Source: Neurospora tetrasperma FGSC 2508 (Eukaryota; Ascomycota; Sordariomycetes; Sordariales; Sordariaceae). Taken from it: a stretch of 64,000 nucleotides of DNA. Made by a program: the position numbers and the translations under genes. The stretch covers positions 3,159,333 to 3,223,332 of the forward strand of contig NW_009799104.1 of the NCBI RefSeq assembly GCF_000213175.1, read 5' to 3'. This document shows positions 1 to 12,554 of this stretch, piece after piece (position 1 is the stretch's first letter; each line of letters opens with the position of its first letter). The notes beneath the pieces were generated by a model. That model did no database searches. It worked only from the letters and a program-made list of their open reading frames with translations, and had not been told where the DNA came from.

Positions 1-99
1 CCACGACGACGCAAAAGACAAGCACTAGGTTGGCGCTTGCGAACGACAGACCAAGAACTAGACAATTTCCAACAAGTCATCGTCATATCGAATTAAACC

Positions 100-1131
100 A
101 TGGCGAGAAGATACGATTCCCGAGTAAGTGGGCAGTGACCCGTCAGCCCGCCGCCGCCTGGTTACCTTACCTATCGACAAGTAGTGGGCGGAGGAGGGGG
201 GGTAGCAGTGGTGGTGTGGTGATGGCAGCTTGTTTGAAGCTTTTGGGGGTTCGCACATAGACTGACACGCCTTTCTCATAGACAACCATCTTCTCCCCCG
301 AAGGTCGTCTGTACCAGGTCGAATATGCTCTTGAAGCCATTTCCCATGCCGGTACCGCCATCGGTATCCTCGCCAAGGATGGCATCGTCCTAGCTGCTGA
401 GCGCAAGGTCACCTCCAAGCTCCTCGAGCAAGACACATCGGCCGAGAAGCTCTACATTCTCAACGAGTAGGCGCATCCCTTTCTTACTTAAGGTCATACA
501 GACGCTAACCTTGTCGCTGCCCTCCAGCAACATGATCTGCGCCGTCGCCGGCATGACAGCCGATGCCAACATCCTCATCAACTACGCCCGACAAGCCGCC
601 CAACGCTATCTTTTGACCTATAACGAGGACATCCCCTGCGAGCAGCTAGTGCGCCGTCTCTGCGATCTCAAGCAAGGCTACACACAACACGGTGGTCTCC
701 GTCCCTTTGGTGTTTCCTTCATCTACGCCGGCTGGGATCCCCAGCGCCAGTTCCAGCTCTACCTCAGCAACCCCTCGGGTAATTACGGCGGCTGGAAGGC
801 GACCAGTGCGGGCGCCAACAATGCGAGCGCCCAGAGCTTGCTGAAGCAGGATTACAAGGAGGACTGCACGCTCAAGGAGGCGTGCGCCATGGCCGTCAAG
901 GTGTTGAGCAAGACCATGGACTCGACCAAGCTGAGCCCGGAGAAGAGTGAGTGTTGGCGATATTGCGGTCATGGATGAAAGCATGCTAATGTTTTTGTAA
1001 CAGTCGAGTTTGCGACGGTTGGCCAGACCAAGGACGGTAAGATCTACCACAGGCTATGGAGCGCGGACGAGATCACGGCACTATTGAAGGAACACGACTT
1101 GGCGAAGGACGACAACACGGAAGACAAGTAA
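100..1131 (+). CDS. PRE9: 20S proteasome subunit alpha type 4 (yeast Pre9 / PSMA4 class)
   Basis: Four exons (100-123, 282-466, 528-946, 1004-1131) join to 251 codons, the usual size for this subunit. The N-terminus [20 protein letters not shown] is the alpha-subunit signature and is followed by [12 protein letters not shown]. The central part carries the Ntn-fold core, including [13 protein letters not shown], and the C-terminus is acidic and lysine-rich. Alpha subunits form the outer rings of the 20S core particle and gate substrate entry; they are not catalytic. The first exon encodes only eight residues, so the gene is easily missed at its start. All introns have GT-AG ends, and each junction restores a conserved codon (for example the Asp of [14 protein letters not shown]). 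The 3' end converges with the lipid phosphatase gene on the opposite strand. The family is certain; the alpha-4/Pre9 subtype is judged from the signature and is very likely. Confidence 0.95.
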
Positions 1132-1447
1132 GATGGATGAATGTCACGCATAGTTCTGGATGTGGAACAGAGCGGAAAGCCGGCCTGCGTTTAGTCTAGA
1201 GAGCGCTTTCTGTACTAATACAAGGAATGACCATGGTACGCCAAATGATGAAATGGATATACAAACATGGGTCTCCAACTCCCAGCTATATGCTCTTTGA
1301 CGTTCCCCGTGCTCGAAAGTTGCCATATCTGAAGAAGGCGAAAGTTTCAAGTGTTACTGTACACGCACATCTGGCGCAAGCAAGATACATTACAGTATCA
1401 AATTAAGACATCTACGGAAACCAACCAAGTTAGCCTTCATCCACTCA
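1132..1447. other. convergent 3' spacer
   Basis: This is the 316-base gap between the stop codons of the proteasome gene and the PAP2 gene. It should hold both 3' untranslated regions. I see no RNA gene or repeat in it. Confidence 0.6.
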
Positions 1448-2704
1448 TCATCGAGGGCTCTCCAAAGGTCCCAACTCCACCGGGGCAGTCAAATCAAACG
1501 TTCCTACATTTCGCTGAAACCCTCCTCCGATGACCCCCTCCTCCTCATCCCTCACCCTCCCATACCTCCCACTACTCTGGACCCCGTCCCCGTCCCGCTC
1601 CCCCGTCATCCCCGAATAGGGCTCCTCACACCTCACGCTGCTCAACCTCGGCCAATACCGCCTATAACTCCAATACGTAATCACCCACCCCATCACCGCG
1701 CCCACACAGACATCCTCCACATCATGTCGGTAATCCATGCACCTGCTAATGGCGATCATCAACGCCCCCAGCAACGGACTGAGGCAAAGTAACGCCTTGA
1801 GTAGATCCCGACGGACCAGCACTTTTTCCATGCCCTCCATGATTCCAGGAGAAGAAGACAGAGGAGAACTGCTCGCAAACACTCTGAACTGCCCACACCA
1901 GAAAAGCGCCAGGTACCCTAACCCGGAAAACGCAAAACTACTGTGCCCACTGGGAAAACTGCGCCAGCCGTCGTGCAGGGTGTGGTGGTCTGTCTGCGTG
2001 CATACCTCGACACTGACGAGTTTGTTTGGAGGGGTGGAAGGGTCGGGTTGGCACCGGTCGATCAGGTCGGGACGAGGGCGGCCGACCATGTTTTTGATGA
2101 GGTCCGTGAGGAAGGTGGTGAGGATTATGGAGGTTAGGAAACCTAAAGTGGTGAGGTGGTGGATGTGCCGCGGGGAGGAGAGGAGGTAGTTGGTTAGGGT
2201 GAGGAGGGCCAGAGGGAGGAAGAGGACGTAGCCGAAGAGGTGGGCTGTTGGTTGGACGTAAAGTTAGTACTATAGTTAGACGGAAAGGGAGGGGCATAGG
2301 GAAGCTGGAAGGGATGGGTGAGGGAAGGGGAAGGAGCAAAGACTGGAAAGGGACGGAGAAGGGCAAAAAGGGCAGAAGGGCAAAAGGGTAAAAACATACC
2401 GAGAGGCACCCGCTCCACCTCAGCATGAGGAAACGAAATCCGGATATCATTGATGGTGAATAATCGGTGAAAAGGCTCGACGAAAGCGGCGATGTAGATG
2501 TATCCGACGAGGAGGAGGGAGAAAGCGACCCAGTCCGAGGTGTATGATCTCTGTACATACAAAAGTGTCTTGGTTAGCATCTACTCCAATCCTTGCCATA
2601 AGAATGAAGCCATCACGTACCGTCCACCACCTCGAAACGGACCCGACCAAGCCGTGCTTGGACTCGATCGACCCAAGGGAACCTGCCCTCGTCCTACTTG
2701 CCAT
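1448..2704 (-). CDS. PAP2-family lipid phosphatase (DPP1/LPP-like), membrane protein
   Basis: Three exons (2704-2621, 2550-2400, 2244-1448) give 343 codons. The complete phosphatidic-acid phosphatase signature is visible: motif 1 KNMVGRPRP (KX6RP, about residues 129-137), motif 2 PSGH (about 176-179), and motif 3 SRCMDYRHDVED (SRX5HX3D). Hydrophobic segments such as WVAFSLLLVGYIYIAAFV and YVLFLPLALLTL flank them, as expected for a six-span membrane enzyme. Known members remove phosphate from phosphatidate or diacylglycerol pyrophosphate, with the active-site His in PSGH acting at the lumenal or outer face. The start ATG at 2704 lies in an 84-nt first exon. The tail after motif 3 is polar and contains acidic and glycine-rich stretches. 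The substrate cannot be told from sequence. The catalytic residues all look intact. Confidence 0.92.
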
Positions 2705-3741
2705 GTTGAGGGTGACTAGTCACCGCCTACGAATCGACTTGAAGAGGGTGTATAGCATCGGGTTTCTCCTGCCGAGGAAAGGAGCGGGAAACGGGGTGGT
2801 GTCGGTGTCGAGCGGTATCGTATACCTCTACGGTAGAGGTTATCGGCGACCAGGAAAGGCGACGTTACTTAGGTTGCCGGACGGGAATTGGGTGGTGGCA
2901 CCTCAATCAGGACGGGAAACCGGAAAGTTGGATGCTCCTGGCACCTAGTGGCGGGCTCGACCCCCGCCGAACAACCCGACGGGACAGCTAGCACCACCCC
3001 CGGCCCGCCGCCCGGCGTCCAGGGGGCACTCGTCAAATGAATGGAATTTGCTTGTCCCACAGCGGGCGGCTGTTGCGCTGCTGCCGCAGTCACCCACCTA
3101 ATTTCAGCCCTGCTGCCCCTGCAAGGGACGCCCACGCACGTCAATGAAATGTTCCCTGGCACTTGCTGTGGAGATTTCCCCGGTGCCTGTGGGGCTTGGT
3201 GGGACAGGGATGTTAACGACAACTGCCGAGACAACTTCCAACTTTGACTTTTCCCTTCAACTCTGGAAAGACACTCGAACATATTATCAGCAATATTGGC
3301 TTCTGCGCTTTAAAGATATCTCACCCTTACTTTGGAATTGTCAATATTTTATATTTATTACTGATCAAGTGGCTTCCATTTGCCAAAGAACCCACCTGAA
3401 GAAGTGTCCATCTTCAGTGCCGGTTTCTTCACGTTGAAGAAATCGTGAACAGTTGAAGAATCCCTCCTCGTTATCAAGGGCCTAACTCAAGTGACCCTGC
3501 GTGCTACTAGAAAACTATCAGTATTGTTACTTCAATGAAGCTCCCTTACCACAATGTTCCGCCGGTCTCCCTCCCCACGTCCAAAGAACCCAAAGAGGCA
3601 GAAGTGAAAGATGTCCCAAGTCGTCAATGACAACCTGTATAAATCCCACACCATCCACCCCCATCATGATCTCATCTCGTTAACCAGACAAATAATCACC
3701 AGCTCAACACCCGGTGTCTTGAGTTAAATCTACCCATAATA
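2705..3741. other. divergent upstream spacer
   Basis: About 1 kb between the starts of the PAP2 gene (-) and the TVTVT protein gene (+). The middle (about 2940-3020) is GC-rich. GAAGAA-type purine blocks occur around 3395-3465. A TATA box is listed separately. I see no convincing coding region. Confidence 0.5.
3638..3644 (+). promoter_or_regulatory. TATA box of the TVTVT protein gene
   Basis: TATAAAT lies 104 bases before the ATG at 3742, in a pyrimidine-rich context. The position is typical of a fungal core promoter. Transcript start data would confirm it. Confidence 0.5.
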
Positions 3742-5431
3742 ATGTCCCCTTCACTTCTCTCTCTTGCCCTCCTGGTGTGGGCTCTACCCGTCCAAGTCCA
3801 CAGTATCCCCCACCAGCCCCCTCAGAACGGCAACTTTTACCCTCCGAAACTACCGCCAGCGCCATGCGGCGATTTAGCCTCGACAGTGACAGTTACTGCT
3901 TCATCAGTAGAGACAGTTACGATCACATCCTCAACTTTGTCCTTCCCCTCGCCCTCATCTTTGCAGAAGGCAGTGGTGACGGTTACTGTCACCGAAGCTG
4001 GACTTCGCGTACCGCCTTTTGCAGTATGGTCTCAGCCGGCTGAGATCCAGACGATCCAAACTGTTACGGTTACCGCTTATCCTGGTCCTCAACAGCAACC
4101 GCAGGGGCAACCGCAACCCAGCTGGGGACCTGACGCCGGGGCTGGGGTTGGGTGGGATCATGAACTCCCTAACCATGACGACGAAGATCCAGCTTGGGGA
4201 CCGGATAGGGGTCCGCTGGTTCAAACAGTAACTGTGACTGAGCCCGCTGGTTCAGCATCAGCCCCTGCGTCAACGATGGATTCGATTTCGGTGGTTACTG
4301 TCACTCGGCCAGCACCTGTCTTCAACCACCCCCACAATGGTAATGGTTGGCCCCATCTGGAAGATGGGTGGAGGTATTCGGACTGGGCGTCTCATCCCAA
4401 GCCTAGTATTAGTGTTATTGGGGATGGACTGAGTTTGGACACGGTAACTGTTACCATGTCTGGTGGTGGTGACAACCGCTGGAGACCTACACCATCTTTT
4501 TGGTCTACTTTATCCTCTCTGGTCAACGTCAACGTCAACGTCAACATCAACATCGTGGGAAACACTAGCAACCACGTCTACGACACCTTCGGATCCCTGG
4601 GCTGAGCACAGCGTTCCGCCTACTTGGCCCAAGCCTCAATGGCCTCATTTCGACCCTCATCCTCATCCGCCTTATCACCCTGATCCAAGGCCGAATTGGC
4701 AGCCGAACACGACTGTCACTGTTCCTGTGGAGGTGGAGAGCGAGTCACTTCCGTGTTCGACCTCGACTTCGAGTTCATCCTCCACCTGGACTACGACCAC
4801 TTCAACTCATATCCACAGTGAGAATGAGCCAACGCCTTGCACCACCACCACCACCACTACATCCCCAACTACAACCCCTTGTGCGTCTACCACCAGCACC
4901 TCCACGGCCGTGATAATTCCTCCTACAACAACAACAACCTGGCAAATACCAAAATGGTCAACCATCACCACCCGCTGTTCGTCAAACTCAACCACATCCG
5001 CTTCCACTTCCACATCTTCTTCAACATCTCCTTGCTCATCCTCTCACTCAACGGGAACCAACTTCCTCACCACCTGGGTATCCACCACCACTACCCAACC
5101 CATAATTGATAATACCCCGACACCAACAATCCCACTTACCCACTATGCTCCTCCTTCCTCTGCAGATCACAGCTGGGGCATGGGCAAGGGATGGGGCAAT
5201 CCTTGGAACTGGGGAAATAGGAATCAAGAAGATCCCGACGAAGCCCAGAAGATCACTAGTAATGAGGGACAAGAGAAGAACAATGACTCTGACTCTGACT
5301 CTGACTCCGGGAAGGAGGACCAACAGAAAGAGAACAAAAAGGAGGGGGGAACCCTCCTAGATATAGACCTTGACCTTGATCTCGACCTTGGTCTTGGCCT
5401 TGACCTTGGCCTTGAACTTAACCTTGGTTGA
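3742..5431 (+). CDS. secreted low-complexity TVTVT / Ser-Thr-rich protein, frame switch inside
   Basis: No family is recognised. The frame opening at 3742 begins with a clear signal peptide (MSPSLLSLALLVWALPVQVHS). It then carries repeated TVTVT-type blocks (STVTVTASS, VVTVTVTEA, VQTVTVTEP, DTVTVTMSG) separated by Pro/His/Trp-rich linkers. Near 4505-4525 the sensible reading moves by one base into the frame ending at 5431. There it is Ser/Thr-rich (STSTSTSTSTS), then acidic (NDSDSDSDSG), and ends in a DLDLDL/GLGLDLGL tail. Together this is about 560 residues. The switch lies at a CTCTCT run just before a (GTCAAC) hexamer repeat. I found no strong intron there with GTRAG and a branch site, so a one-base frameshift, a weak intron, or a sequence error are all possible. 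The Ser/Thr content suggests an O-glycosylated wall or extracellular protein (inference). Confidence 0.6.
4522..4554 (+). repeat. (GTCAAC/ATCAAC) hexamer repeat
   Basis: Five to six tandem six-base units read as VN repeats in the upstream frame and as ST repeats in the downstream frame. The repeat sits exactly where the reading frame of the surrounding protein changes. Confidence 0.7.
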
Positions 5432-7320
5432 GATGAGAAGTCCAAAATCCAATCCATGATTGGAAGACCTTCCACTTCGTTGCATATACGCTATGCAGCG
5501 AGGCCTATGCACGGAAGTTGGCTGATGCAGGCTTGGACGTATCAAATTCAATGCACAGGGACCGAACAGTACCACCAACTTTGTTGCATACCTCTACCTA
5601 CCTCTACACTCGTTTCCTTGGCAACTGTGTTGCTCCTGCTGCATAGGTATGGATCCACTGGGAGCGAAAACTAACACTGCATTTGGAGAAGAGGTCAGGC
5701 GCTGGACGTCAGCCACGCCTGCCTCCCTGATTGCACTGAGGACACTCCCAGTTTCTGCCTTTTGCTTTGGTTTTTCTGGTTAAGTTTTTGGTATGGTCGG
5801 CATGGAACGAAATGTTCGGTCTCTAGGTACATAAATGGGTACATGAGTACCTCTACTATGGTGTTTCTTTTCGAGGAGGAATAACAACGAGGAATACCTA
5901 TGTAATGTTTTATCGATAGGTGCATACAGACAGCAAGTCGACTGGCTCGACTTCATCATCATTTACACAGTATGTACCTACCTTTAGGCAGTCAAACAGA
6001 AGCACGATATTAGTAATATAGAACGGAATTGGCAGCTCGTTCAACTTCAACTAGAGCCGCATATGCACGTCTTCGATGAACTTTCTTGTGTCGATTTGTT
6101 GGATCTTCAGCCATTATCGGAATTCTTTTCTCATTTTTTGTCCGGGTTTTCTTGTTCTCTTCATGGCTGGCAGTTGTTCGCAGTTTAGGCACATCGGAGT
6201 TAGGCACCCCCAACAATAAATCACAAGCATGAACAGGTTATTCTCAAAAATCATCAAGTTGCTATGTAACCCTGGTGCCGGTGCAAACTGAGTGAGATAA
6301 CGATAACTGAATTACGAAACACCTGGGCCAAGTGTGTACGCTCTGACACCTGCGACGACGCCATCATTACTATGAACCACCATATCAGTGATTGCCATCA
6401 TAGATCGCTTATAACTTCAAGACGACTGTATTTTCACCTGCCCTCGCTCTTCCTTCTACTCGTGTGAGTTCACTTGATAATGATGAACCGCCACTCCACC
6501 CCAATCCACATTTTGAGTTGAAGGGACTACTATTAGAAGCGACTGTGTAGACCGCGAACGGAAATTGTAAACGGATTTAACGTGACGCTCATGTACGGAT
6601 GGGCCACTATACCCTACGCTCCCAGGTCTCGATTGAATTTTCCTCCTTTTTTTCATTCCAATGAACTAGAATGGCAAAACTGAAAGGCGAAAGACGCAAT
6701 CGATGTAGGTAAATATCAATCGAATGCCATCGACGAGACTAGTATGTAAAACATGAAATTGACATGCTAACGCCGGAGAACAAGAGAACAAAGTACAAAG
6801 AAAATTATGAAGAGAGAAAACGTTCCGTGGAAAAACCTTTGAGAATGACCGGGCTCCCAACACCCTGAAATGCTGATGATTGATGTGCGATATTCCGCAC
6901 AAAAACGTGTGTTCCCTGACTCCGTTCGCTTTGTTTCTCCCATTTGCCCTTGAGTGGTTTCCGTTCATATCCCATACACACCTAGCAAGTCATCGAAAAT
7001 GATCATGACTTTTTGAGAAAAAAAAAGAAAAAGAAATAAAAAAAATCCGGTAACGTGGAGAGAGACCCAGACCCGGGCTAGCCTGGGCTTTGAAATAGCG
7101 TCCTAAGACGAGCAGTGGCTGTCCAGCTTCTGAAGAAGTTACTCTGGCGCGCGCCGACCTTTCCACCCTGATATGCCCTTCTTTCCAGTGGACTGTTGAT
7201 TGGGTTTCTATTTTGAGGGTGCCGCATTTCGCTGACAGGTTGACTGTATGAAAGCCAAGTTCAAGTCCATGCTTTCATGACCGCTGGCGTTGTCGTTGAT
7301 GCGTAGTTTTTCTGTCCGAA
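5432..7320. other. spacer between TVTVT protein and Cdc4-like gene
   Basis: About 1.9 kb of AT-richer DNA between two 3' ends. It has an A-rich tract near 7016-7047 and CTACCTACCT-like elements near 5588-5602. Open frames here are short and look random. I see no RNA gene. Confidence 0.5.
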
Positions 7321-10300
7321 TTATTCGCCTTCTGCAAGCAAAAGTTGTTGGACTTCTGCCTCATTGAGGAGCTTACGTTTGCCGAGTTCCTCGGGCGGAG
7401 CTCCGTCTCGGACAGCCCCAAAATCAAGAATCTAAAAACCTTCGAGTCAGCTCATGTGCACGTCCGGCGTTATGTCGCTGCTAAGGAGATTGGCACATAC
7501 CTCGACGTAAGTCAAATTGCCACGCTGCACCGCCGCAACGCACCGCCTTTCGTCAAACTTTACTTGCCAGACCCCGCTGAGGTCTGTCAAAAGATCCTGC
7601 ATGCATTCGCCCGTTTGAACATCCCACATTTTGACGGTCTTCTCGCTTCCAGAGATGACTTTGCGGCCATCATGTTGGAAACACGTGATCGCTCCGGTGT
7701 GAGCCATCAAAGTGTGCTTACATTTTCCGTTCTCAGGGTCCCAGATGCGCAGCGTGCTGTCCGCCGCAGCCGAGACCAACTTTTCGTCACGCAAGTCGAG
7801 AAGTCCAACTAGCAAGCTGTGCCCTTCCAAGGTGTACAAGCATGCACCAGTGTCGAGATCCCAGATCTTGACGAAGCTATCCATCGAGCCAGAAATGCAC
7901 CGATTCCGCTTATGGTCCAAGACGACCGAGTAAACCTTTTGATTGTGGCCGGACAGAACATGGAGCTGCTGGCCCGTGCTGATGCGCCACACACGCACGG
8001 TGCTGTCGTAGCTACCCGAAACCAGAGTATCCCCGTGAGCCGAGATGGACCTGACAGAGTGGGCGTGTCCGGAAAGAATACGGACAAAATAGGGGCAGTT
8101 TTCTTCATTAGCGGCAGGCCCGTTCATAATGTACCGGCGAGAACCCGGCTCCGGAAGGCGCCAGACGCGCAGCTGGCTATCCCTAGACCCGGTAATGATC
8201 AAGGGCTTCTCGGGCATCATGACCGGCTCGCCGTTCTTAACTTCCCCGGTCTCCGTCGGCATGAGGATTTGCAGACAACGGACCGTGGACGTGTGCCCAT
8301 AGAATGTTTGAGTACAAATACCCTTTTGGATATCCCAGACACGGACAGACCGATCGGTACTACCCGAAACCAGGGTGTTCCCAACGTATTGAAGAGCCCA
8401 GACTCCGCCTTCATGGCCCTCGAGTTTCGTGCGCAGCTTACCGGTTTTAGTGTCGTAGACATGAATTAGCGTGTCGTCACTACCGGTGATGATTTTGTCC
8501 TCGTCGAACTGCAGGCATGTTATGACATGGCGAGGGTGCGCTGCAAAGGCAACGTGACTGGGCCTAACCTTCCCGCTGGTCCAGTTCTGGCGAATCATGT
8601 AGTGTCTTCTGTACAGAGACTTGTAGAGGTGAAGCCGACGTAGGCTTGGAAGCCCAATCTGGGGATCTGGAACGGCCAAAGCTGCGGCATTAGCGGCTGA
8701 CATGGGTCCCTCCGACCTGTGTGTCTGGTGGAACCTTTCTCTGAAGTCCTGAAAGCTGACACGACGCTTGGATCTTTCAGTGTTCGTGTGGCCTGCGTGG
8801 CGCTTGCGCTTCGAAGATCTTGTCCTGGGAGTAGGGCCGGCGTCGGCCTTATCTGATTTCTCAGACTTGACTGCAGACTTGAACAGTTCCGACTCGCTTG
8901 ATGTCAGTTTGGAATGCTGGCTTAGGTCGACCTCGCCTTCCAACGCGCCAACGGGATCCTGCCAACCCCACCCTTGAGCGATGGCCTTTTGAAGCTCGCC
9001 AGGAGCAAGTTGAAAGCCATCCCGATCGAACAGCTCCTTCCAACCTGTCTCATTGCTATCGACGATATTACGCCACTGTTTTGATACTTGGGCTGCCCGG
9101 CAAAGATCGCGGTGATCCAGATAAGAGAGAATATGGAGACTGAGTTCGGTAGGAAGACGTCGAAAGAAATCACACTTCAAGGCTGGGTTGACAACATCAG
9201 CAACCGCTTGAAGAGTCTTCCGGGGGCACCGACGCAAAAGTTGATAAATCATCCAAGACTTCATTTGGGTCGGCATAGCATCAAAGCTGTCGATCATCAT
9301 GTCGGGGTTCATCAGGGTATGGTGATAGGCTCCGTCGAGCTGAGACGGGGAAATGGTAGGATCACAACGACCAGGTGATAGAACAAGCGAATCATCAACC
9401 ATCTCAGCGTCCGCATCACCCGTTCTTTGTGTCTCATCTAGCCACTGACTCGGGCCGCTACGGCCAAAATCATTAATAGAGGCTGTGACCTCGTCATCAG
9501 CACCTTCGTCATCCAAAGGTCCTAGCTGTAGCTGAGCCGCAGCAAGCGTAGGCGATAGGCGCGGACTAGGCAAACTGGCGTCTTGTGCGGCTACTGCACT
9601 AATGGCGTGGCTCGCGTGCAGTCCCCTAACCGTTTGTTGAAGAGGCTCATCGTAATCGGCAGCGGGTTGAAATTCGACATCCGTAATGGGGGGCGTAGCA
9701 ACCGCGCTGAAGACGATCTGAGTCTCGCTGCCAGCCTGGCTCTCTGCGTCATCATAAGTGGTTGACTGGCTTGTCTCAGCTTCCGTCGTGTTCACGAGCT
9801 GAAGCGCTGGGGCATCATGGTCAAAATCACCGCTATCTCTTTCGGCCTCATCAGGTGTTGCCAGATAATCTGTATCCGTCCGGGGGGAGCGTTGAAGGCG
9901 TGGCCCCTTTGCCAGTGCGCGACGAAGCTCGGTATCGGAAGTAAGCACACCTAGTCTGGCCGTAGATCTTGGCAAAGGGCTGTTGTTGGGAGACTCGAAC
10001 CGACCACTAGATCTCTGAAGTCGTTTGGGTTGCGGGCGTCGCTGGATCAAAGAAGGGGTAAGAGACCCACCACTCTCGACTGTTGGCTCCTCGATGTAGT
10101 CGATATTCTCTACCCGATGTTGAGAGGAGTTTCCATCGACACCAAAGCCGCCAACTGGAGACCATATTTGACCATTGTTTTGAGATCCTTGAGGAATAGT
10201 ATACGTGGACGAGAAATTTTTCAGGAACATGGGCGTCGGCTGTGCAGCGAGCGGGTATTCTTTGGGGTCGAGCATTTGTGGTTCTCGAATTTGGATGGGA

Positions 10301-10539
10301 GAAAATCTTCGCTGAGTAGTCGTTGTAGTCGTGACCGTCTTCGTCTCTACGTATTGCTCGGAAAGCGTGAGAGTGCGAGTTTTCGAGGAAGGGTCATCTT
10401 CTTCGGCCCACGTCATCGAAACCCGCTGCTTCGATCGTGGTGGGCGATCCGCGATGGTCTTTTGAGTAGGTGTAGGAGAACTCATGTTTGCAGATTGAAG
10501 TGTTGTCGGTTGCGGACCATCAAATTCGAAAGGCATCAT
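7321..10539 (-). CDS. CDC4: Cdc4/Fbw7-class F-box WD40 protein (probable FWD-1 counterpart)
   Basis: Substrate receptor of an SCF ubiquitin ligase. Exon 1 runs 10539-7501 and a 69-nt intron (GTATGT...TTTTTAG) leads to exon 2 at 7431-7321; total 1049 codons. The first 415 residues are Ser/Thr/Pro-rich and disordered. A dimerisation-like segment (MPTQMKSWMIYQLLRRCP, about 422-439) precedes the F-box (FFRRLPTELSLHILSYL, about 458-474). A KRKR nuclear signal lies near 577. Eight WD40 blades start near 668 with GSDD, GSTDRSVRVWD and similar repeats. The eight-blade Cdc4 fold binds phosphodegrons. The spliced end YVEILDFG matches the Cdc4 family end, which the unspliced reading lacks. The first ATG in frame is at 10539. 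In Neurospora the FWD-1 receptor directs clock protein FRQ to degradation; assignment to that orthologue is inference. Confidence 0.9.
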
Positions 10540-12554
10540 TTGTCGACGTCGCCCCAACGTTCGTGGTTAAAGGAGTCGATCGAACGACGAACGAAAAAGT
10601 TGAATCTCGGCCGGTAGAGGTATTAAAAAAATTGGCAAAGTCCGGGGTGGGCTAAGTAGGCTGAGGTTGAAATAGAGGTCGACGATCCTGAGGGGCACAA
10701 CGAAGGATTCCTGTTCAAACAAGGTGAATGCCTGATTCGGACTGTATCGGAGATGCTGGTCGTGGTGCTTTCAACGCGTTCCAAGTCGCGGCTGCGTGGG
10801 TGGTCGCCACACGCGTGTTGTCCGTAGTAAAATCCCCTTTACGCGATGGCAGGCAAGCAAACGGGATTTTAGAGTGCTAATTGCCACGAAAGCATGGCGT
10901 GCCGTGACCGACGAAGAGGCAGGGTTGACGTTGACGTTGCTGACGTTGACAGAAAAGGGTCTGTTCGCGCGTATCTGTGTCGGGTCAGGTCGAAGTAAAT
11001 GATTGCCCAGCGTAGCCCTGTCGAGTCAAAGAAAGAAGGGCAAGGGGAGAAATGGCGTGGGCTGGACTGGATGTTTGCAAGTTTTTTTTGAATGCGTTCG
11101 AGTCCCTGGCAAAGGGAAGGAAGGGGTCGGCGGAATGACCAAGCCAGTTTTTTTGTGGTTGTCAGAGGCAGCGGACGGGATGGAAGACTGGGGAATGGGG
11201 AGGGGGGCGGAGCGTGGAGCGGCGGCGGCAGGGGCGGAAGGCGAACAACAACCTGAATGTGGGAGTCGGGTGTTCAAGTTGTTGGACGGAAGTTGTTCTT
11301 AGTTAGTAGTTGGGCGACCTAGACTAGGTAGGTACTTGGACTTCCTGTACTAGGCTCCCGGTCTGCCTGGTGGACTGGAGGACCTGGACTGGGAGACGGG
11401 GATGACAGCAGAGGCACGGGCAGTGGAGGCGGGAGTCTGATCTGGGTTATGGCCCGGCCGATTTATGTCGAATCTGCCAGGTGGGATCGTTGGATTCCGG
11501 CCCTTCGGTGGCTTTGAATGGGGGCAAGTATTCTTCGGTGGTGAGCGGGCGGTACATTTTCAAAACCTAGCTGGGAGGCAGGTGACAACAACGGGTCCAG
11601 GTGCGATCGAGATGTCAGTCAGATACCTCTTACCACCGATTTACAGCGATATCCTAGGGTGGAGTCGGACTGAAGGGAGGTATACCTGGACAGGGGCAGT
11701 AGCGTGGGACTGCTGGAAAAAGAAAAAGGCTGAAGATGGAATGGAAGGCACTCACTCACCCTTGCCATATATATATACATACACATATTTCACAGCAGTC
11801 TTCACACGGACACGGAGATGCAATACAACAAGTTCCGAATCCGACGGGAGTCTTGATATGTACGAGACGATACGAAGACGAGCTTGTTTTGAATTAAAAA
11901 AAACTTTAAATTCATGCACACGCAGGCTGTAGGAGAGTGCGGAAAGAGTTCTACATGTCGGGCATTGAAGATTACCTGACTAAGTACCTTAACATACCGC
12001 GTAGTGCGTACTGCATCCAGCGCACCCAAGCGATGAAACTGAGTCTGACGAGCAGGGCTGTCGTGACAAAAGGAACGCTCACAAGTCCACAGCTGCACAC
12101 GATAGATCGCCATGCTGTTGACAGAAAAGAGCAGGAGTCGGAAAACAACTGCCCGGGCGTCCACTTCCCGCTCAGTCGTTGTCCTCTTTTTCTTGTGCAC
12201 TGCACACTACACTACTAAGGTACTGACATGACCTGCTCCTTCCATCTGCATATTGGCCTCCAGTGCAGGTGACTGTAGGTATCTAGATATGTACTTCCAT
12301 GTATAACCCCGGGCGTACCTGCCTCTACTCCCCGTGCATCTACTTCCTACCTCCGAAGCCTTTCTTCCTACCTACTCGAATACATGTAAGCTGATTGCAA
12401 TCATCATTTCACTTATCACTTCAGGCCTCCTCCAGGGCAGTTCTGGGCCGGTCTTTGCTGATGTGATGCAGTCCAAGAACATCCAATGCTGCATGTCCTG
12501 GGTCTTGCATGCCATCTGGTGACAGCTGCTTCCTTTCTGTTGACCAGGGTCCCG

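Noticed and set aside
7819-8469. 216-codon open frame on the plus strand
   Set aside because: Antisense to the WD40 repeats of the Cdc4-like gene.
10540-10557. start of the Cdc4-like protein at 10557
   Set aside because: That codon is TTG; the first ATGs in frame are at 10539 and 10536.
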